NCBI RefSeq assembly: GCF_900659615.1
Contig: NZ_CAACUY010000039.1
Span: forward strand, 1 to 59,963
Length of the DNA: 59,963 nucleotides
Source: Actinomadura fibrosa
GTDB lineage: Bacteria; Actinomycetota; Actinomycetes; Streptosporangiales; Streptosporangiaceae
Direction of reading: 5' to 3'
The translations under genes were made by a program, and so were the position numbers. Within the stretch, counting starts at the first letter, position 1. Each line of letters starts with the position of its first letter. The notes below the pieces were generated by a model that did not search any database, was not told the DNA's origin, and was given only the letters and a program-made list of their open reading frames with translations. Of the stretch, positions 23,358-32,001 are shown one piece after another.

Positions 23358-23792
23358 CTAGCAGACCGCCTCCGCTGCGACCTCTGCCCACACGACCTTG
23401 CCCCCTTCGAGCAGAGGCCGCGTCCCCCACCGCCGCGCGAGCCGATCGACGGCGAAGAGCCCCCGCCCGCACTCGCTCACCAGATCCGGAACATGCAACT
23501 CAGGCAGCCCGTTCCCCCGATCCCAAACCTCGACCACGGGTACACCACCGTCCCGAAGGAAGACGCGAACGATGATCGCCTCTTCGGTGCCCGCGTGCCT
23601 GCAGGCGTTGCTGACGAACTCGGTGACGACCGTCCGCGCGACGTAACTGTCCAGCCCCCACCGCCCAAAGGCGCGCCCCACCAACTCCCGCGCCGCCCTC
23701 GCGGCCTCCGGCACAGGCAAAGCAATGAGCGTGTCGATCGCTTCGGTGTTGACGTTCACGTTCAGGGCTCCAATCTCTCGATTCGAGCCCAT
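23358..23792 (-). CDS. RsbW-like ATP-binding anti-sigma/regulatory kinase (HATPase_c_2)
   Basis: A 144-residue GHKL ATPase domain protein. The N box is VTEFVSNACRHA, the G1 region VEVWDRGNGLPE and the G2 region SECGRGLFAVDRLARRWG. Starts are uncertain: ATG 23792 lacks a clear site, while GTG 23759 is preceded by GGAG. It is divergent from an XRE/DUF5753 gene, which is followed by DUF397. This trio (ATPase, DUF5753 helix-turn-helix, DUF397) is one of the commonest paralogous regulatory cassettes of actinomycetes, related to WhiJ/AbaA-like loci. The short palindrome CTCGA-T-TCGAG at 23777-23787 sits at its start. It probably switches a partner protein rather than acting as an enzyme. Confidence 0.85.
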   Translation of the reverse strand: MGSNREIGALNVNVNTEAIDTLIALPVPEAARAARELVGRAFGRWGLDSYVARTVVTEFVSNACRHAGTEEAIIVRVFLRDGGVPVVEVWDRGNGLPELHVPDLVSECGRGLFAVDRLARRWGTRPLLEGGKVVWAEVAAEAVC

Positions 23793-23895
23793 GTACGCAC
23801 GGGAAAGCGTAGCGTAATCGAACAATCACCGAGTGCAGTTAGTCTGGTTCCGGCTGCTTGCGTTCGGTTCCCCCTGCTCCCGTGAGGAGACCTTC

Positions 23896-24678
23896 ATGGC
23901 CGCAAGGAAGCCGTCCGCGGAGCTTCGCGTGTTCGGGGCCGAGGTGACCCGGCACCGCGAGGCGGCGGGTATCAGCCGCACCGAGCTCGCGGAACGCGTG
24001 CACGTCACACGCTCGTACGTGGGGCAGGTCGAAGCGGGTACGACCCGATGTCGGCGTGAGTTCGCCGAGAGGCTGGACAGCGCCCTCGGCACTGGTACGG
24101 CGCTCGCGGACGCCTGGGACGACCTGCTCCGAGCGACCGGTTACCCGAAGTGGTTCCGCGACTTCCCGAAGGCGGAGTTCACTGCCGCCATCCTGCGCTC
24201 GTACCAGAGCATGCTCATCGACGGTCTGCTGCAGACGGAGGCTTACGCGCGGACGTTGCTTCGCGACGACGCGGCGGTGGAGAGCCGTATGCGGCGGCAG
24301 GCCGTCCTGGAGCGGGAACCACCGCCCATCCTGTACGTCGTCCTGGACGAGCCGGTGCTCTACCGGCAGGTCGGTAGCCGGGAGGTCATGCGTGAGCAGT
24401 TCGAGCATCTTCTCAAGGTGTCCGAGCGCGATGACGTGTACCTCCAGATCGCCCCGACGGCTTACTACCGTGGCGTGCAGGGAGGGTTTACGATCGCCAC
24501 GCAGCCCGACGGTGAGGAGATCGCCTATCTCGCCAACGTCACGCGTGGGGACACATCGAGTGAGGCCGGCGACGTCGTCTTCCTCACTGGCCTCTTCGCG
24601 ATGTTGCAGGCACGGGCGCACTCCGTGGACGCCTCGCGGGCCTTGATCGAGAGGACGATGAGCGAGAGATGGCTGTGA
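23896..24678 (+). CDS. XRE-type helix-turn-helix protein with DUF5753 domain
   Basis: A 260-residue protein starting at ATG 23896 behind GAGGAGA; an upstream in-frame start adds an unlikely tail. The N-terminal helix-turn-helix reads AAGISRTELAERVHVTRSYV followed by GQVEAGTTRCRREFAERLD. Residues about 90-260 form the DUF5753 sensor domain with the hallmark RSYQSMLIDGLLQTEAYART, and LYVVLDEPVLYRQVGSREVM further on. It is paired with the DUF397 protein, whose start overlaps its end by 10 bp, and divergent from the HATPase gene. Members act in development and antibiotic control in Streptomyces (WhiJ-like); the target here is unknown. Confidence 0.92.
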   Translation: MAARKPSAELRVFGAEVTRHREAAGISRTELAERVHVTRSYVGQVEAGTTRCRREFAERLDSALGTGTALADAWDDLLRATGYPKWFRDFPKAEFTAAILRSYQSMLIDGLLQTEAYARTLLRDDAAVESRMRRQAVLEREPPPILYVVLDEPVLYRQVGSREVMREQFEHLLKVSERDDVYLQIAPTAYYRGVQGGFTIATQPDGEEIAYLANVTRGDTSSEAGDVVFLTGLFAMLQARAHSVDASRALIERTMSERWL

Positions 24679-24851
24679 GCCAGGTGACCTGGCGGAAGTC
24701 GCGGGTCAGCGACGATCAGGGCGGTCATTGCGTAGAGGTCGGTGCGCTGCCGGGCGGAATCGGTGTTCGGGACTCCAAGGATCCTCGGGGGCCTGTGATC
24801 GTGCTGGCGCCGGGGGCGTTTGCGGCGTTGGTGGCTCGGCTTAGGCGGTAG
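24669..24851 (+). CDS. DUF397 family small protein
   Basis: A 60-residue DUF397 protein overlapping the upstream regulator gene by 10 bp. It shows the full family signature: TWRKSRVSDDQGGHCVEVG and then GIGVRDSKDPRGPVIVLAPG. DUF397 proteins are thought to bind or antagonise the paired DUF5753 regulators, in the manner of antitoxin-like partners. Length and motifs are complete, so this is a functional-looking copy. Confidence 0.93.
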   Translation: MAVSQVTWRKSRVSDDQGGHCVEVGALPGGIGVRDSKDPRGPVIVLAPGAFAALVARLRR

Positions 24852-24947
24852 GGCTTTGCCTGGATGTCGGTGGTGTGCGGCAGGGTGCGCGGGTGGGCAT
24901 TCATGTGGCCGGTCGGCGGCGGGCTCGTACGGCGGTTGAGGCCCGGG

Positions 24948-25895
24948 TCAGGCTGGTCTGGGATCGGTCGGGAAGAGGAGGCGGTCGGAGGCCGGCAGCC
25001 ACTGGTTCCGGGCGGCGGAGCAGCGCTGGTAGTGGTCTTTGACGTGGGCGACGAGCAGTGGCAGCGACGGGTGCCGGTTCGCCTCGTGCCACATCAGGGA
25101 CCAGGGATAGACCGGCGTGGGGTCGGTGATGGAGATCTGGACGACGTCCCGGTACCCGGGGTACTGCGACGTGTTGCCGAACGTGATGAGGTCCGGTGAG
25201 GCCGCCACCTTCTCCATGATGTGGTCACGGCCGAAGACCGGCCCGGAGGTGTCGATCCGGACGTCGAACTCGGCGCTGAGGTGGCGGTAGTAGTCCGCCC
25301 ATTCGCTGTCATCGGCGTTGCCGGGCATCCACGCCGTCAGGCCCGCGAGTTCTCTCATCGGCACGTGCTCGCGTCCGGCCAGCCGGTGCCGGCGGCCGAC
25401 CAGGGCGGGGATCGGCTCCAGGAAGGCCGGGACACGCTCGATCCCTGCGGGAGGGTGCCCGGTGGCGCGGCCGAACGCGGCGTCCACCGAGCCGTCGGCG
25501 AGCGCGGTCCAGCGTGAGACGGTGCCGCGGGAGACGACGATGTCGATCTCGACGTCGCCCGCCTCATAGAAGTCCCGGACCATGTCGACGGGCGCCCCGG
25601 CGCGGCTGAGCACGTCGATGCGCAGGGCGCGGCGGCGGGCGCGGAACATCGCGGTGGCCTGGTCGGCGAGCCCGATCAGTGCCCGGGCCTGCGGCAGGAA
25701 GGCCGCGCCGTCCTCGGTCGGTCTGGCGCCGGCGCGGGAGCGGGTCAGCAGCGGGACGCCCAGGTCCGCTTCCAGCCTGGCGATCCGCTTGGACACGGCC
25801 TGCTGGGTCATGTCCAGGCGGTCGGCGGCATGGGTGAACTGGCCGGCGTCGACGACGGCGAGGAAGGCTCGAACGGCACCGAGGTCCAGCTCCAT
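24948..25895 (-). CDS. LysR family transcriptional regulator
   Basis: A 315-residue LysR regulator starting at ATG 25895 with AGGAG seven bases upstream. The N-terminal helix-turn-helix is FTHAADRLDMTQQAVSKRIA, with the following LEADLGVPLLTRSRAGARPT. The remaining about 220 residues are the periplasmic-binding-like effector domain (RIDVLSRAGAPVDMVRDFYE, VDAAFGRATGHPPAGIERVP). It is divergent from an APH-like kinase gene 108 bp away and may control it, as LysR proteins usually act on the divergent neighbour. The effector is unknown. Confidence 0.9.
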   Translation of the reverse strand: MELDLGAVRAFLAVVDAGQFTHAADRLDMTQQAVSKRIARLEADLGVPLLTRSRAGARPTEDGAAFLPQARALIGLADQATAMFRARRRALRIDVLSRAGAPVDMVRDFYEAGDVEIDIVVSRGTVSRWTALADGSVDAAFGRATGHPPAGIERVPAFLEPIPALVGRRHRLAGREHVPMRELAGLTAWMPGNADDSEWADYYRHLSAEFDVRIDTSGPVFGRDHIMEKVAASPDLITFGNTSQYPGYRDVVQISITDPTPVYPWSLMWHEANRHPSLPLLVAHVKDHYQRCSAARNQWLPASDRLLFPTDPRPA

Positions 25896-26003
25896 CCACA
25901 ACTCCTGGTTGTCATCGTCGGGCGTGTCGGTTGTTGGACCTCGTCTTAGGAGTTCCGGTCTGATGAGCGGTGCCCGGAGTCCGCACAAGCCCGAGGAGTA
26001 TAA

Positions 26004-26768
26004 GTGGGCCCATCGAGAAGCCACGGTCGTGGCCAGGTGCCGGTGTTCGTGCCCGCGCGGGAGCCGGAGATCCCGTTGAGCGGCGGCCGGATCACCGAAG
26101 GAGTCGTCCGTCTCGGCGACACGGTGCGGCGGCCGGTCGGGCCGCACTCAGCGTTCGTGCACCGGCTGCTCCGGCATCTGGAAGCGGTCGGCTGCGACGC
26201 CGCACCCAGGCTGCTGGGAACCGACGGCAAGGGCCGTGAGGTCCTCACCTTCCAGCACGGTGAGACCACGACCGACTTCCGGGCCCGTGCCTGGACGCCC
26301 GCTCAAATCACCGCCGCGGCGCGCCTGCTGCGGAAGCTGCACGACGCGACCGCCGGGTCGCCGATCGCGGGCGGCGAGGAGACGGTGTGCCACAACGACT
26401 TCTCGCCGCTGAACGTCACCTTCGTCGACGGCCTTCCCGCCCTGGCCTTCGACTTCGACCAGGCCGCCCCCGGCCCCCGCGCACGCGACCTCGCCTACGC
26501 CGCCTGGCTGTGGCTGCTCGGCGCGGAGATCGCCGCCCCTCTCCATCACCAACTGTCCCTGGTGCGCACCTTTCTCGACGCCTACGGGTTCGACGACGAC
26601 CACCGTCGCGACTTCGGCCGGCGCATCGTCGCCCGGGTCGAAGCCGAACTCGCCATGCACGAACGCGCCGGACGCATCACCGCCCCCGGATCCTGGCTGC
26701 ACCAGGAGATCGCCTGGCTGAAGGAGCACGCCGACGCCATCGCTCGCGGCGTGCGAAGCAGCGGCTGA
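26004..26768 (+). CDS. Aminoglycoside phosphotransferase (APH)-like family kinase
   Basis: A 254-residue protein starting at GTG 26004 after GAGGAG. It has the APH/choline-kinase fold signature: the catalytic loop CHNDFSPLNVTFVDG near residues 130-144 (HND with Asp as base), and DFDQAAPGPRARDLAYAAWL with the Mg-binding DFD. The N-terminal part is short, with a poor nucleotide loop (LSGGRITEGVVRLGDTVRRP). The protein belongs to a broad family that phosphorylates aminoglycosides, macrolides, sugars or choline; resistance cannot be claimed from sequence. It is divergent from a LysR regulator. Confidence 0.8.
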   Translation: MGPSRSHGRGQVPVFVPAREPEIPLSGGRITEGVVRLGDTVRRPVGPHSAFVHRLLRHLEAVGCDAAPRLLGTDGKGREVLTFQHGETTTDFRARAWTPAQITAAARLLRKLHDATAGSPIAGGEETVCHNDFSPLNVTFVDGLPALAFDFDQAAPGPRARDLAYAAWLWLLGAEIAAPLHHQLSLVRTFLDAYGFDDDHRRDFGRRIVARVEAELAMHERAGRITAPGSWLHQEIAWLKEHADAIARGVRSSG

Positions 26769-26856
26769 GACGACGACCAGGTGACGCAGACCGTGGGTGG
26801 GGACGAGTCCGCCGAGCGGTCGGCCCGGGGCCGGGTGAGGGTCCCGGGCCTCACCG

Positions 26857-27717
26857 TCACTCTTCGGTTGCGGGGCTGCCGCCGGCCACGACCTCCGCGA
26901 GGAGGTCCTCCTCGGTGGCGCCGCGGCGCCAGTAGCCGGTGAAGGTGACGGAGCGGCGGTCGATGCCGCGGTCGTTCACCAGGTGGCGGCGGAGCGCCTT
27001 CACGGTGCTGGACTCGCCGGCGATCCACGCGTACACGGCGTCCGGCAGCGACGTCTCGCGGATCGCGGGGAGGAGGCCGCCCAAGGGGACCCACGTGATC
27101 TCGGCGTCGGCGTCGGTGGGGAGGGGGCGGCGGTCGCCGTCCTCCGGGATCTCGATCCACACCTGCGCCCGGGTGCCGGCGGGCAGCCAGGCGAGGTTGC
27201 CGGCGATGGCGGGGAGCGCGGTCAGGTCGCCGGCGATGAGCACCGGGGCGCCGGACGGCGGGCGGAAGTCGTAGCCGCCGTTGTCGGGACCGGTGGGGCC
27301 GAGCACGACGACGCGGTCGCCCGGGCGGGCGGACGAGGCCCAGCGGGAGGCCGGGCCGGCCGAGCCGTCCAGGTGCAGGACGAAGTCGACGTCCAGCTCG
27401 CCGGGGCGCTGGTCGCAGACGGTGTAGGAGCGCATGATGCCGCGCTCGGCGGGATCCATCGCGCGCCAGTCGGCGAACCAGGTGTCGGGTGACCAGACCT
27501 CCGGCATGACGGGGGCGTCCTGGTGCGGGTGGGGGAGGAACAGCTTGAAGCGCTGGTCGCGTCCGCCGGTGACGAACGCGTCCAACCCGGTCGCCCCGGC
27601 GTCCAGGGCGGCTCCGCCGAAGGTGACGCGGGCCATGGACGGGCCGATGCGCTCGGCTCGCAGCACGTGGAGTTCGAAGAAGCCGTACGGGTGGGACGGG
27701 TTCGTCAACGCGGGCAC
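26857..27717 (-). CDS. Siderophore-interacting protein (flavin-dependent ferric-siderophore reductase)
   Basis: A 286-residue SIP/ViuB-type flavoprotein that releases iron by reducing ferric siderophores in the cytoplasm. The FAD-binding domain shows MRSYTVCDQRPGELDVDFVL (RxYT motif) and HLDGSAGPASRWASSARPGD. The NAD(P)H domain has VLIAGDLTALPAIAGNLAWL and the end YAWIAGESSTVKALRRHLVN. It ends a reverse-strand pair with the binding lipoprotein gene, 7 bp apart, both reading away from the IdeR box at 28810. The length is normal for SIP. Confidence 0.92.
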   Translation of the reverse strand: MPALTNPSHPYGFFELHVLRAERIGPSMARVTFGGAALDAGATGLDAFVTGGRDQRFKLFLPHPHQDAPVMPEVWSPDTWFADWRAMDPAERGIMRSYTVCDQRPGELDVDFVLHLDGSAGPASRWASSARPGDRVVVLGPTGPDNGGYDFRPPSGAPVLIAGDLTALPAIAGNLAWLPAGTRAQVWIEIPEDGDRRPLPTDADAEITWVPLGGLLPAIRETSLPDAVYAWIAGESSTVKALRRHLVNDRGIDRRSVTFTGYWRRGATEEDLLAEVVAGGSPATEE

Positions 27718-27724
27718 CTTTCGC

Positions 27725-28753
27725 TCAGCCGGTCTTCTTGGCGGACTTGATGGACGCGGCGAGGGCCTCGATGTAAGGCGCGCAGCCCTCGTAGGAGAAG
27801 CGGGGCTCGGGCTGCCACGGGATGACCTGGTTCGCCTTGACGGCGGGGAGGTCCTTCCAGGACGGCTTGGAGCCGAGGTCCTTCGGCTGGAGCGCCTGGG
27901 TGCGGCTGTCGAGCATGATGACGTCGGCCTTGTAGCGGTCGGCGTTCTCCCAGCTCAGGGGCTCGAAGTAGCCGTCCTTGTCGAGCTTCTGCGGCAGGAT
28001 CAGGTCGACGCCGAGTTCCTTGAAGAAGATGAGGTCGGTGTTCTTGTTCGGGCTGGAGGCGTAGAACAGGTCGGGGCTCGCGGACGCGGCGAGGACCTTG
28101 AGGCCCGGGTTGGCCTTCGCGGCGGCGCGGAGGCTTTCGACGGCCTTGTCGAAGCGCGCTTTCGCGGCGGTCACCTTCGCCGACTTGAGGTCGGCGCCGA
28201 GCGCGGCGGCGAGGGCGGCGGTCCGCTCGATGGGCTTGGTGAGGGTCACGGAGCCGGTGGAGATCGCGACGCTCGGCGCGAGCGCGAAGATCTTGTCCTT
28301 GCTCTCCGCCGGGACGTAGAAGAGGTCGTTCGGGACGAACATGTTGTCGACGAGCAGCTCGGGGCGGAGCGCCGCGTACTTCTCGATGTTGAACTCGCCG
28401 TAGGCGTTGCCGATGATCGTGAGGCGGTCCACGGGGAGGTTGCCGGCCTGCGGGTCGGGCTTGCCGTCCTTGAGCTTCGTCGGCCCGTACACGCCGACGA
28501 TCTGCTTGTCCACGCCGAAGTCGTAGAGGGCCGCGACGGCGCCGACGTAGCCGACGACGCGCTGCGGGCGCGACTTGAGGTCGACCTTCGTGCCGCGGTC
28601 GTCGGTGAACGTCCAGGCGCCGCCGCTGGGGGAGGCCGTGCCGCTCCCGCCGTCGTCGCCGCCGCAGGCGCTGATCAGTGCCCCGAGGGCGACGGCGCCG
28701 CCCGCGCCCAGGAGGCCGCGGCGGGTGAGGTGACGAGCACCGGTGTTCGACAT
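27725..28753 (-). CDS. Iron-siderophore ABC transporter substrate-binding lipoprotein
   Basis: A 342-residue FecB/FhuD-like binding protein starting at ATG 28753. Its signal combines a Tat-like twin arginine (HLTRRGLLGAGGAVALGAL) with a lipobox ending LISAC, so it is probably a Tat-exported lipoprotein. The mature part carries the periplasmic-binding type III fold: VDRLTIIGNAYGEFNIEKYA, then ELLVDNMFVPNDLFYVPAES, and ENADRYKADVIMLDSRTQAL. It captures ferric siderophore for the two FecCD permeases encoded divergently. Regulation by iron is supported by the IdeR/DtxR-type box 57 bp upstream of its start. Confidence 0.93.
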   Translation of the reverse strand: MSNTGARHLTRRGLLGAGGAVALGALISACGGDDGGSGTASPSGGAWTFTDDRGTKVDLKSRPQRVVGYVGAVAALYDFGVDKQIVGVYGPTKLKDGKPDPQAGNLPVDRLTIIGNAYGEFNIEKYAALRPELLVDNMFVPNDLFYVPAESKDKIFALAPSVAISTGSVTLTKPIERTAALAAALGADLKSAKVTAAKARFDKAVESLRAAAKANPGLKVLAASASPDLFYASSPNKNTDLIFFKELGVDLILPQKLDKDGYFEPLSWENADRYKADVIMLDSRTQALQPKDLGSKPSWKDLPAVKANQVIPWQPEPRFSYEGCAPYIEALAASIKSAKKTG

Positions 28754-28809
28754 TTCGGTTGATACTCCTGCTTGTGCAACGGTGTCCGGTATTCCGGCTT
28801 GATGGGCGC

Positions 28810-28828
28810 TTAGGTTAACCTAACCTAA
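28810..28828. promoter_or_regulatory. IdeR/DtxR-type iron box
   Basis: TTAGGTTAACCTAACCTAA at 28810-28828 matches the 19-bp IdeR/DmdR consensus TTAGGTTAGGCTAACCTAA at all but two positions. It sits between the divergent binding-protein and permease genes and would shut both transcription units when iron is sufficient. Confidence 0.92.
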
Positions 28829-28886
28829 GCCTTTGTCCAGTGATCGGGAAGAGCGGCGGTCCCGGTCGGTCCCCCGGAGCGCGTCC

Positions 28887-29993
28887 GTGTCGTTGACGAA
28901 GTCCCCGCCGTCCGCGGTGGCCGATCCGCGGCCGTCCGGCCCGCCGGGGGCCGGGCTCTCCGCCCGCGCCGCCGGCCTGCTCGCGGCGCTGCTGCTGCTG
29001 GCCGCCGTCGTGGTGCTGAGCCTGGCGGTCGGCGCGAAGCCGCTGTCGGCGGGCGAGGCGTGGCGCGGTCTCGTCGACCGCGACGCCGCGAGCTACACGG
29101 TCGTCCACCAGATGCGGCTGCCGCGGACGCTGCTCGGGCTCCTCGCCGGCGCGGCGCTCGGCCTGGCCGGCGCGGTGATGCAGGCGCTGACCCGCAACCC
29201 GCTCGCCGACCCCGGGCTGCTCGGCATCAACGCGGGCGCGTCCGCCGCCGTCGTCTCGGCGATCTCCTTCCTCGGCATCGTGTCGTTCACCGGGTTCGTG
29301 TGGTTCGCGTTCGCGGGGGCCGGGGCGGTCGCGGTGCTCCTGTACGCGGTCGGCGGCGGGCGCGGCGCGACGCCCGCGCGGCTCGCGCTGGCCGGGTCGG
29401 CGCTGAACGCGGCGCTCTACTCCTACGTCAGCGCGGTGCAGCTGCTCGACACCGCGTCGCTGGACCGCATGCGCTTCTGGACGGTCGGCTCGCTCGCCGC
29501 CGCGGAGTCCTCGACCGTCTGGCGCGTCGCGCCGTTCGTCGCCGTCGGCCTGGTGCTCGCGTTCGCGCTGGCGCGTCCGCTGAACGCGATGGCGATGGGC
29601 GAGGACGCGGCGCGCTCGCTCGGCGCACGGCCCGAGCGCGCCCGGATCGTCGCCATCGTCACGGTCACGCTCCTGTGCGGCGCGGCGACGGCGGCCTGCG
29701 GGCCGATCGTGTTCGTCGGGCTGATGGTGCCGCACTTCGTCAAGGTGCTGACCGGGCCGGACCTGCGCTGGCTCCTGCCCTACAGCGCCGTGCTGGCGCC
29801 CGTGCTGATGCTGGGCGCGGACGTGCTCGGACGCGTCGCCGTCCGCCCGTCCGAGCTCCAGGTCGGGATCGTCATGGTCGTCGCGGGCGGGCCGGTCTTC
29901 CTCTACTTCGTCCGCCGGCCGCAGGGCATCCGGCCGAGGGCGCGCAGGACGGCGGGCGCCCGCGCCGCGTCGGGGGAGGTGGCCGCGCCGTGA
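28887..29993 (+). CDS. FecCD-type iron-siderophore ABC permease (first subunit)
   Basis: A 368-residue permease; GTG 28887 with GGAG upstream is chosen over a TTG at 28833. About ten hydrophobic segments are present. FecCD landmarks: MRLPRTLLGLLAGAALGLAG, VMQALTRNPLADPGLLGINA with the EAA-like coupling region, and CGPIVFVGLMVPHFVKVLTG. It forms the membrane channel with the next gene, which starts inside its stop codon (GTGA). It lies next to the IdeR box, so it is iron-repressed. The N-terminal about 45 residues are disordered. Confidence 0.93.
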   Translation: MSLTKSPPSAVADPRPSGPPGAGLSARAAGLLAALLLLAAVVVLSLAVGAKPLSAGEAWRGLVDRDAASYTVVHQMRLPRTLLGLLAGAALGLAGAVMQALTRNPLADPGLLGINAGASAAVVSAISFLGIVSFTGFVWFAFAGAGAVAVLLYAVGGGRGATPARLALAGSALNAALYSYVSAVQLLDTASLDRMRFWTVGSLAAAESSTVWRVAPFVAVGLVLAFALARPLNAMAMGEDAARSLGARPERARIVAIVTVTLLCGAATAACGPIVFVGLMVPHFVKVLTGPDLRWLLPYSAVLAPVLMLGADVLGRVAVRPSELQVGIVMVVAGGPVFLYFVRRPQGIRPRARRTAGARAASGEVAAP

Positions 29994-31039
29994 GCAGGTC
30001 TCCGCGCGCCGCCGTCCTGCGCACGCCCGCCGGGCTGTCGCTCCGGTTCCGTCCGCGCGCGCTCGCCGTCGCCGCCGTCTGCCTCGTGGTCGCGCTCGGG
30101 ACGGGCGTGCTGCTCATCGGCAGCGGCGACTTCCCGATGAGCCCGGCGGACGTCGTCCGGACCCTCGCCGGGCAGGGCTCGCCCGCCGACTCGGTCATCG
30201 TCAACGAGATCCGGCTGCCGCGCGTGGTGACGGCGCTGGCCGTCGGCGCGGCGCTCGGGCTCGCCGGCGCGATCTTCCAGTCGCTCGTCCGCAACCCGCT
30301 CGGCAGCCCCGACATCCTCGGCTTCACCCAGGGCGCGGGGACGGGCGTGCTGACGGTGATCGTCCTGTTCGGCGGCGGCAGCGCGGCGGCCGCGGCCGGC
30401 GCCGCGGGCGGCGGCCTCGCGACCGGCCTGGTCGTGTGGGCGGTCGCGGGACGGCACGGCGCGCACGGGCAGCGGCTCGTGCTCGTCGGCATCGGCGTCG
30501 CCGCGATCCTCACCGGCGTGAACGGCTACCTGCTGACGCAGGCGCAGATCGTGGACGCGGCGCGCGCGGTGCTGTGGCTGACCGGCAGCCTGGACGGGCG
30601 CGACTGGGCCGACTCGGCGCCGCTGCTCATCGCGCTCGCCGTGCTCGGGCCGCTCGTGCTCGTCGGGTGCGGCCGCGCGCTGCGGATGCTGGAGCTCGGC
30701 GACGACGCGGCGCACGCGCTCGGCGTGCCGATCGAGCGCGCGCGGCTGATCCTGCTGGGCGCGGCGGTGCTGCTCACCTCATTCGCCGCGGCCGCCGCCG
30801 GCCCGGTGTCGTTCGTGGCGCTGACCGCGCCGCAGCTCGCCCGCCGGCTGACTCGCACGCCCGGCCCGAACCTGCTGCCCGCCGCGTGCATGGGCGCGGC
30901 GCTGCTGGTGGCCGCGGACTGGGCGGCGCAGCGCGCCTTCACCGGGCACCAGCTCCCGGTCGGCGTGGTGACCGGGCTGCTCGGCGGCGGGTACCTGGTC
31001 TGGCTCCTCGTGACCGAACGCAAGACGGGACGCATATGA
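29990..31039 (+). CDS. FecCD-type iron-siderophore ABC permease (second subunit)
   Basis: A 349-residue permease starting at GTG 29990, overlapping the upstream stop by 4 nt. It shows the same architecture as its partner: EIRLPRVVTALAVGAALGLA, then IFQSLVRNPLGSPDILGFTQ. AAGPVSFVALTAPQLARRLT is the conserved TM-loop block preceding the C-terminal helices. Two different FecCD subunits with an ATPase make a standard heterodimeric siderophore importer. Its stop overlaps the ATG of the ATPase gene, so all three importer genes are translationally coupled. Confidence 0.93.
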   Translation: MSRSPRAAVLRTPAGLSLRFRPRALAVAAVCLVVALGTGVLLIGSGDFPMSPADVVRTLAGQGSPADSVIVNEIRLPRVVTALAVGAALGLAGAIFQSLVRNPLGSPDILGFTQGAGTGVLTVIVLFGGGSAAAAAGAAGGGLATGLVVWAVAGRHGAHGQRLVLVGIGVAAILTGVNGYLLTQAQIVDAARAVLWLTGSLDGRDWADSAPLLIALAVLGPLVLVGCGRALRMLELGDDAAHALGVPIERARLILLGAAVLLTSFAAAAAGPVSFVALTAPQLARRLTRTPGPNLLPAACMGAALLVAADWAAQRAFTGHQLPVGVVTGLLGGGYLVWLLVTERKTGRI

Positions 31040-31944
31040 CGCTGCATCACGACACACACCCCGCCCCCGCCCCGGCCCCGGCCCCGGAAGGCGTGGCCGG
31101 ACCCGCGACCGCGGCACCGGCCTCATCGAGCGCCGCGCCGCCGGACGCCACGGCCGCCGCGCGGTTGAGCGGCGGGGGGTTGACGCTCGCCTATGACCGG
31201 CGGGTCGTCGCCGAGGGGCTCGACGTCGCCGTGCCGGACGGGTCGTTCACCGTGATCGTCGGGCCGAACGCGTGCGGGAAGTCGACGCTGCTGCGGGCGC
31301 TGGCGCGGATCCTCAAGCCGTCCGCCGGGGCCGTCGTGCTGGACGGCCGGCCGATCGCGGGATGGCCCGCCAAGAAGCTCGCGCGGACGCTCGGGCTGCT
31401 GCCGCAGACGTCCATCGCGCCGGAGGGGATCTCGGTCGCCGACCTCGTCGCGCGCGGCCGGTACCCGCACCAGGGGCTGCTGCGGCAGTGGTCGCGCGAG
31501 GACGAGCGGGTCGTGACCGAGTCGATGGAGGCGACGGGCGTGGCGGAGCTCGCCGACCGCGCCGTGGACGAGCTGTCCGGCGGCCAGCGGCAGCGCGTGT
31601 GGATCGCGATGGCGCTCGCGCAGCAGACGCCGCTGCTGCTGCTGGACGAGCCGACGACCTACCTCGACATCGCCCACCAGATCGAGGTCCTCGACCTGTG
31701 CGCGCGGCTGCACGAGGAGGGCCGCACGGTCGTCGCCGTCCTGCACGACCTGAACCACGCGTCCCGCTACGCCACGCACCTGATCGCGATGCGGGACGGG
31801 CGGATCGTGGCGGAGGGCGAGCCGGGCGCGGTGGTGACCGCGGAGCTGGTCGAGGACGTGTTCGGGCTGCCCTGCCAGGTGATCGACTGCCCGGAGACCG
31901 GGACGCCGCTCGTCGTCCCGGCGGCCCGCCGCCGCGCCCCATAG
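31036..31944 (+). CDS. Iron-siderophore ABC transporter ATPase
   Basis: A 302-residue ATPase starting at ATG 31036 (overlaps the permease stop). The first about 45 residues are an unusual low-complexity tail (HPAPAPAPAPEG, then PASSSAAPPDATAA). It then has Walker A VGPNACGKSTL, Q-loop TLGLLPQTSIAPEGI, signature LSGGQRQRVW, Walker B LLLLDEPTTYLDI and switch His in AVLHDLNHASR. It is a FecE/FepC-type protein. It completes the importer with the two permeases and the divergent binding lipoprotein. Confidence 0.95.
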   Translation: MTLHHDTHPAPAPAPAPEGVAGPATAAPASSSAAPPDATAAARLSGGGLTLAYDRRVVAEGLDVAVPDGSFTVIVGPNACGKSTLLRALARILKPSAGAVVLDGRPIAGWPAKKLARTLGLLPQTSIAPEGISVADLVARGRYPHQGLLRQWSREDERVVTESMEATGVAELADRAVDELSGGQRQRVWIAMALAQQTPLLLLDEPTTYLDIAHQIEVLDLCARLHEEGRTVVAVLHDLNHASRYATHLIAMRDGRIVAEGEPGAVVTAELVEDVFGLPCQVIDCPETGTPLVVPAARRRAP

Positions 31945-31966
31945 CGCCCGAAATATTTGTACAATT

Positions 31967-31994
31967 CCAATGGTTTTAGGCATACAACCATTGG
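31967..31994. promoter_or_regulatory. 9-bp inverted repeat operator before the MFS gene
   Basis: CCAATGGTT (31967-31975) and AACCATTGG (31986-31994) are perfect complements with a 10-bp spacer; the last arm runs into the GGAGG ribosome-binding site. TTGTACAA, another palindrome, sits at 31957-31964. The location fits a site for the MarR regulator encoded two genes on. Confidence 0.6.
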
Positions 31995-32001
31995 AGGCCG
32001 C

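Noticed and set aside
26004..26768. Aminoglycoside resistance gene
   Set aside because: Only the general APH-fold motifs are present; the sequence is not recognisably close to any known resistance enzyme.
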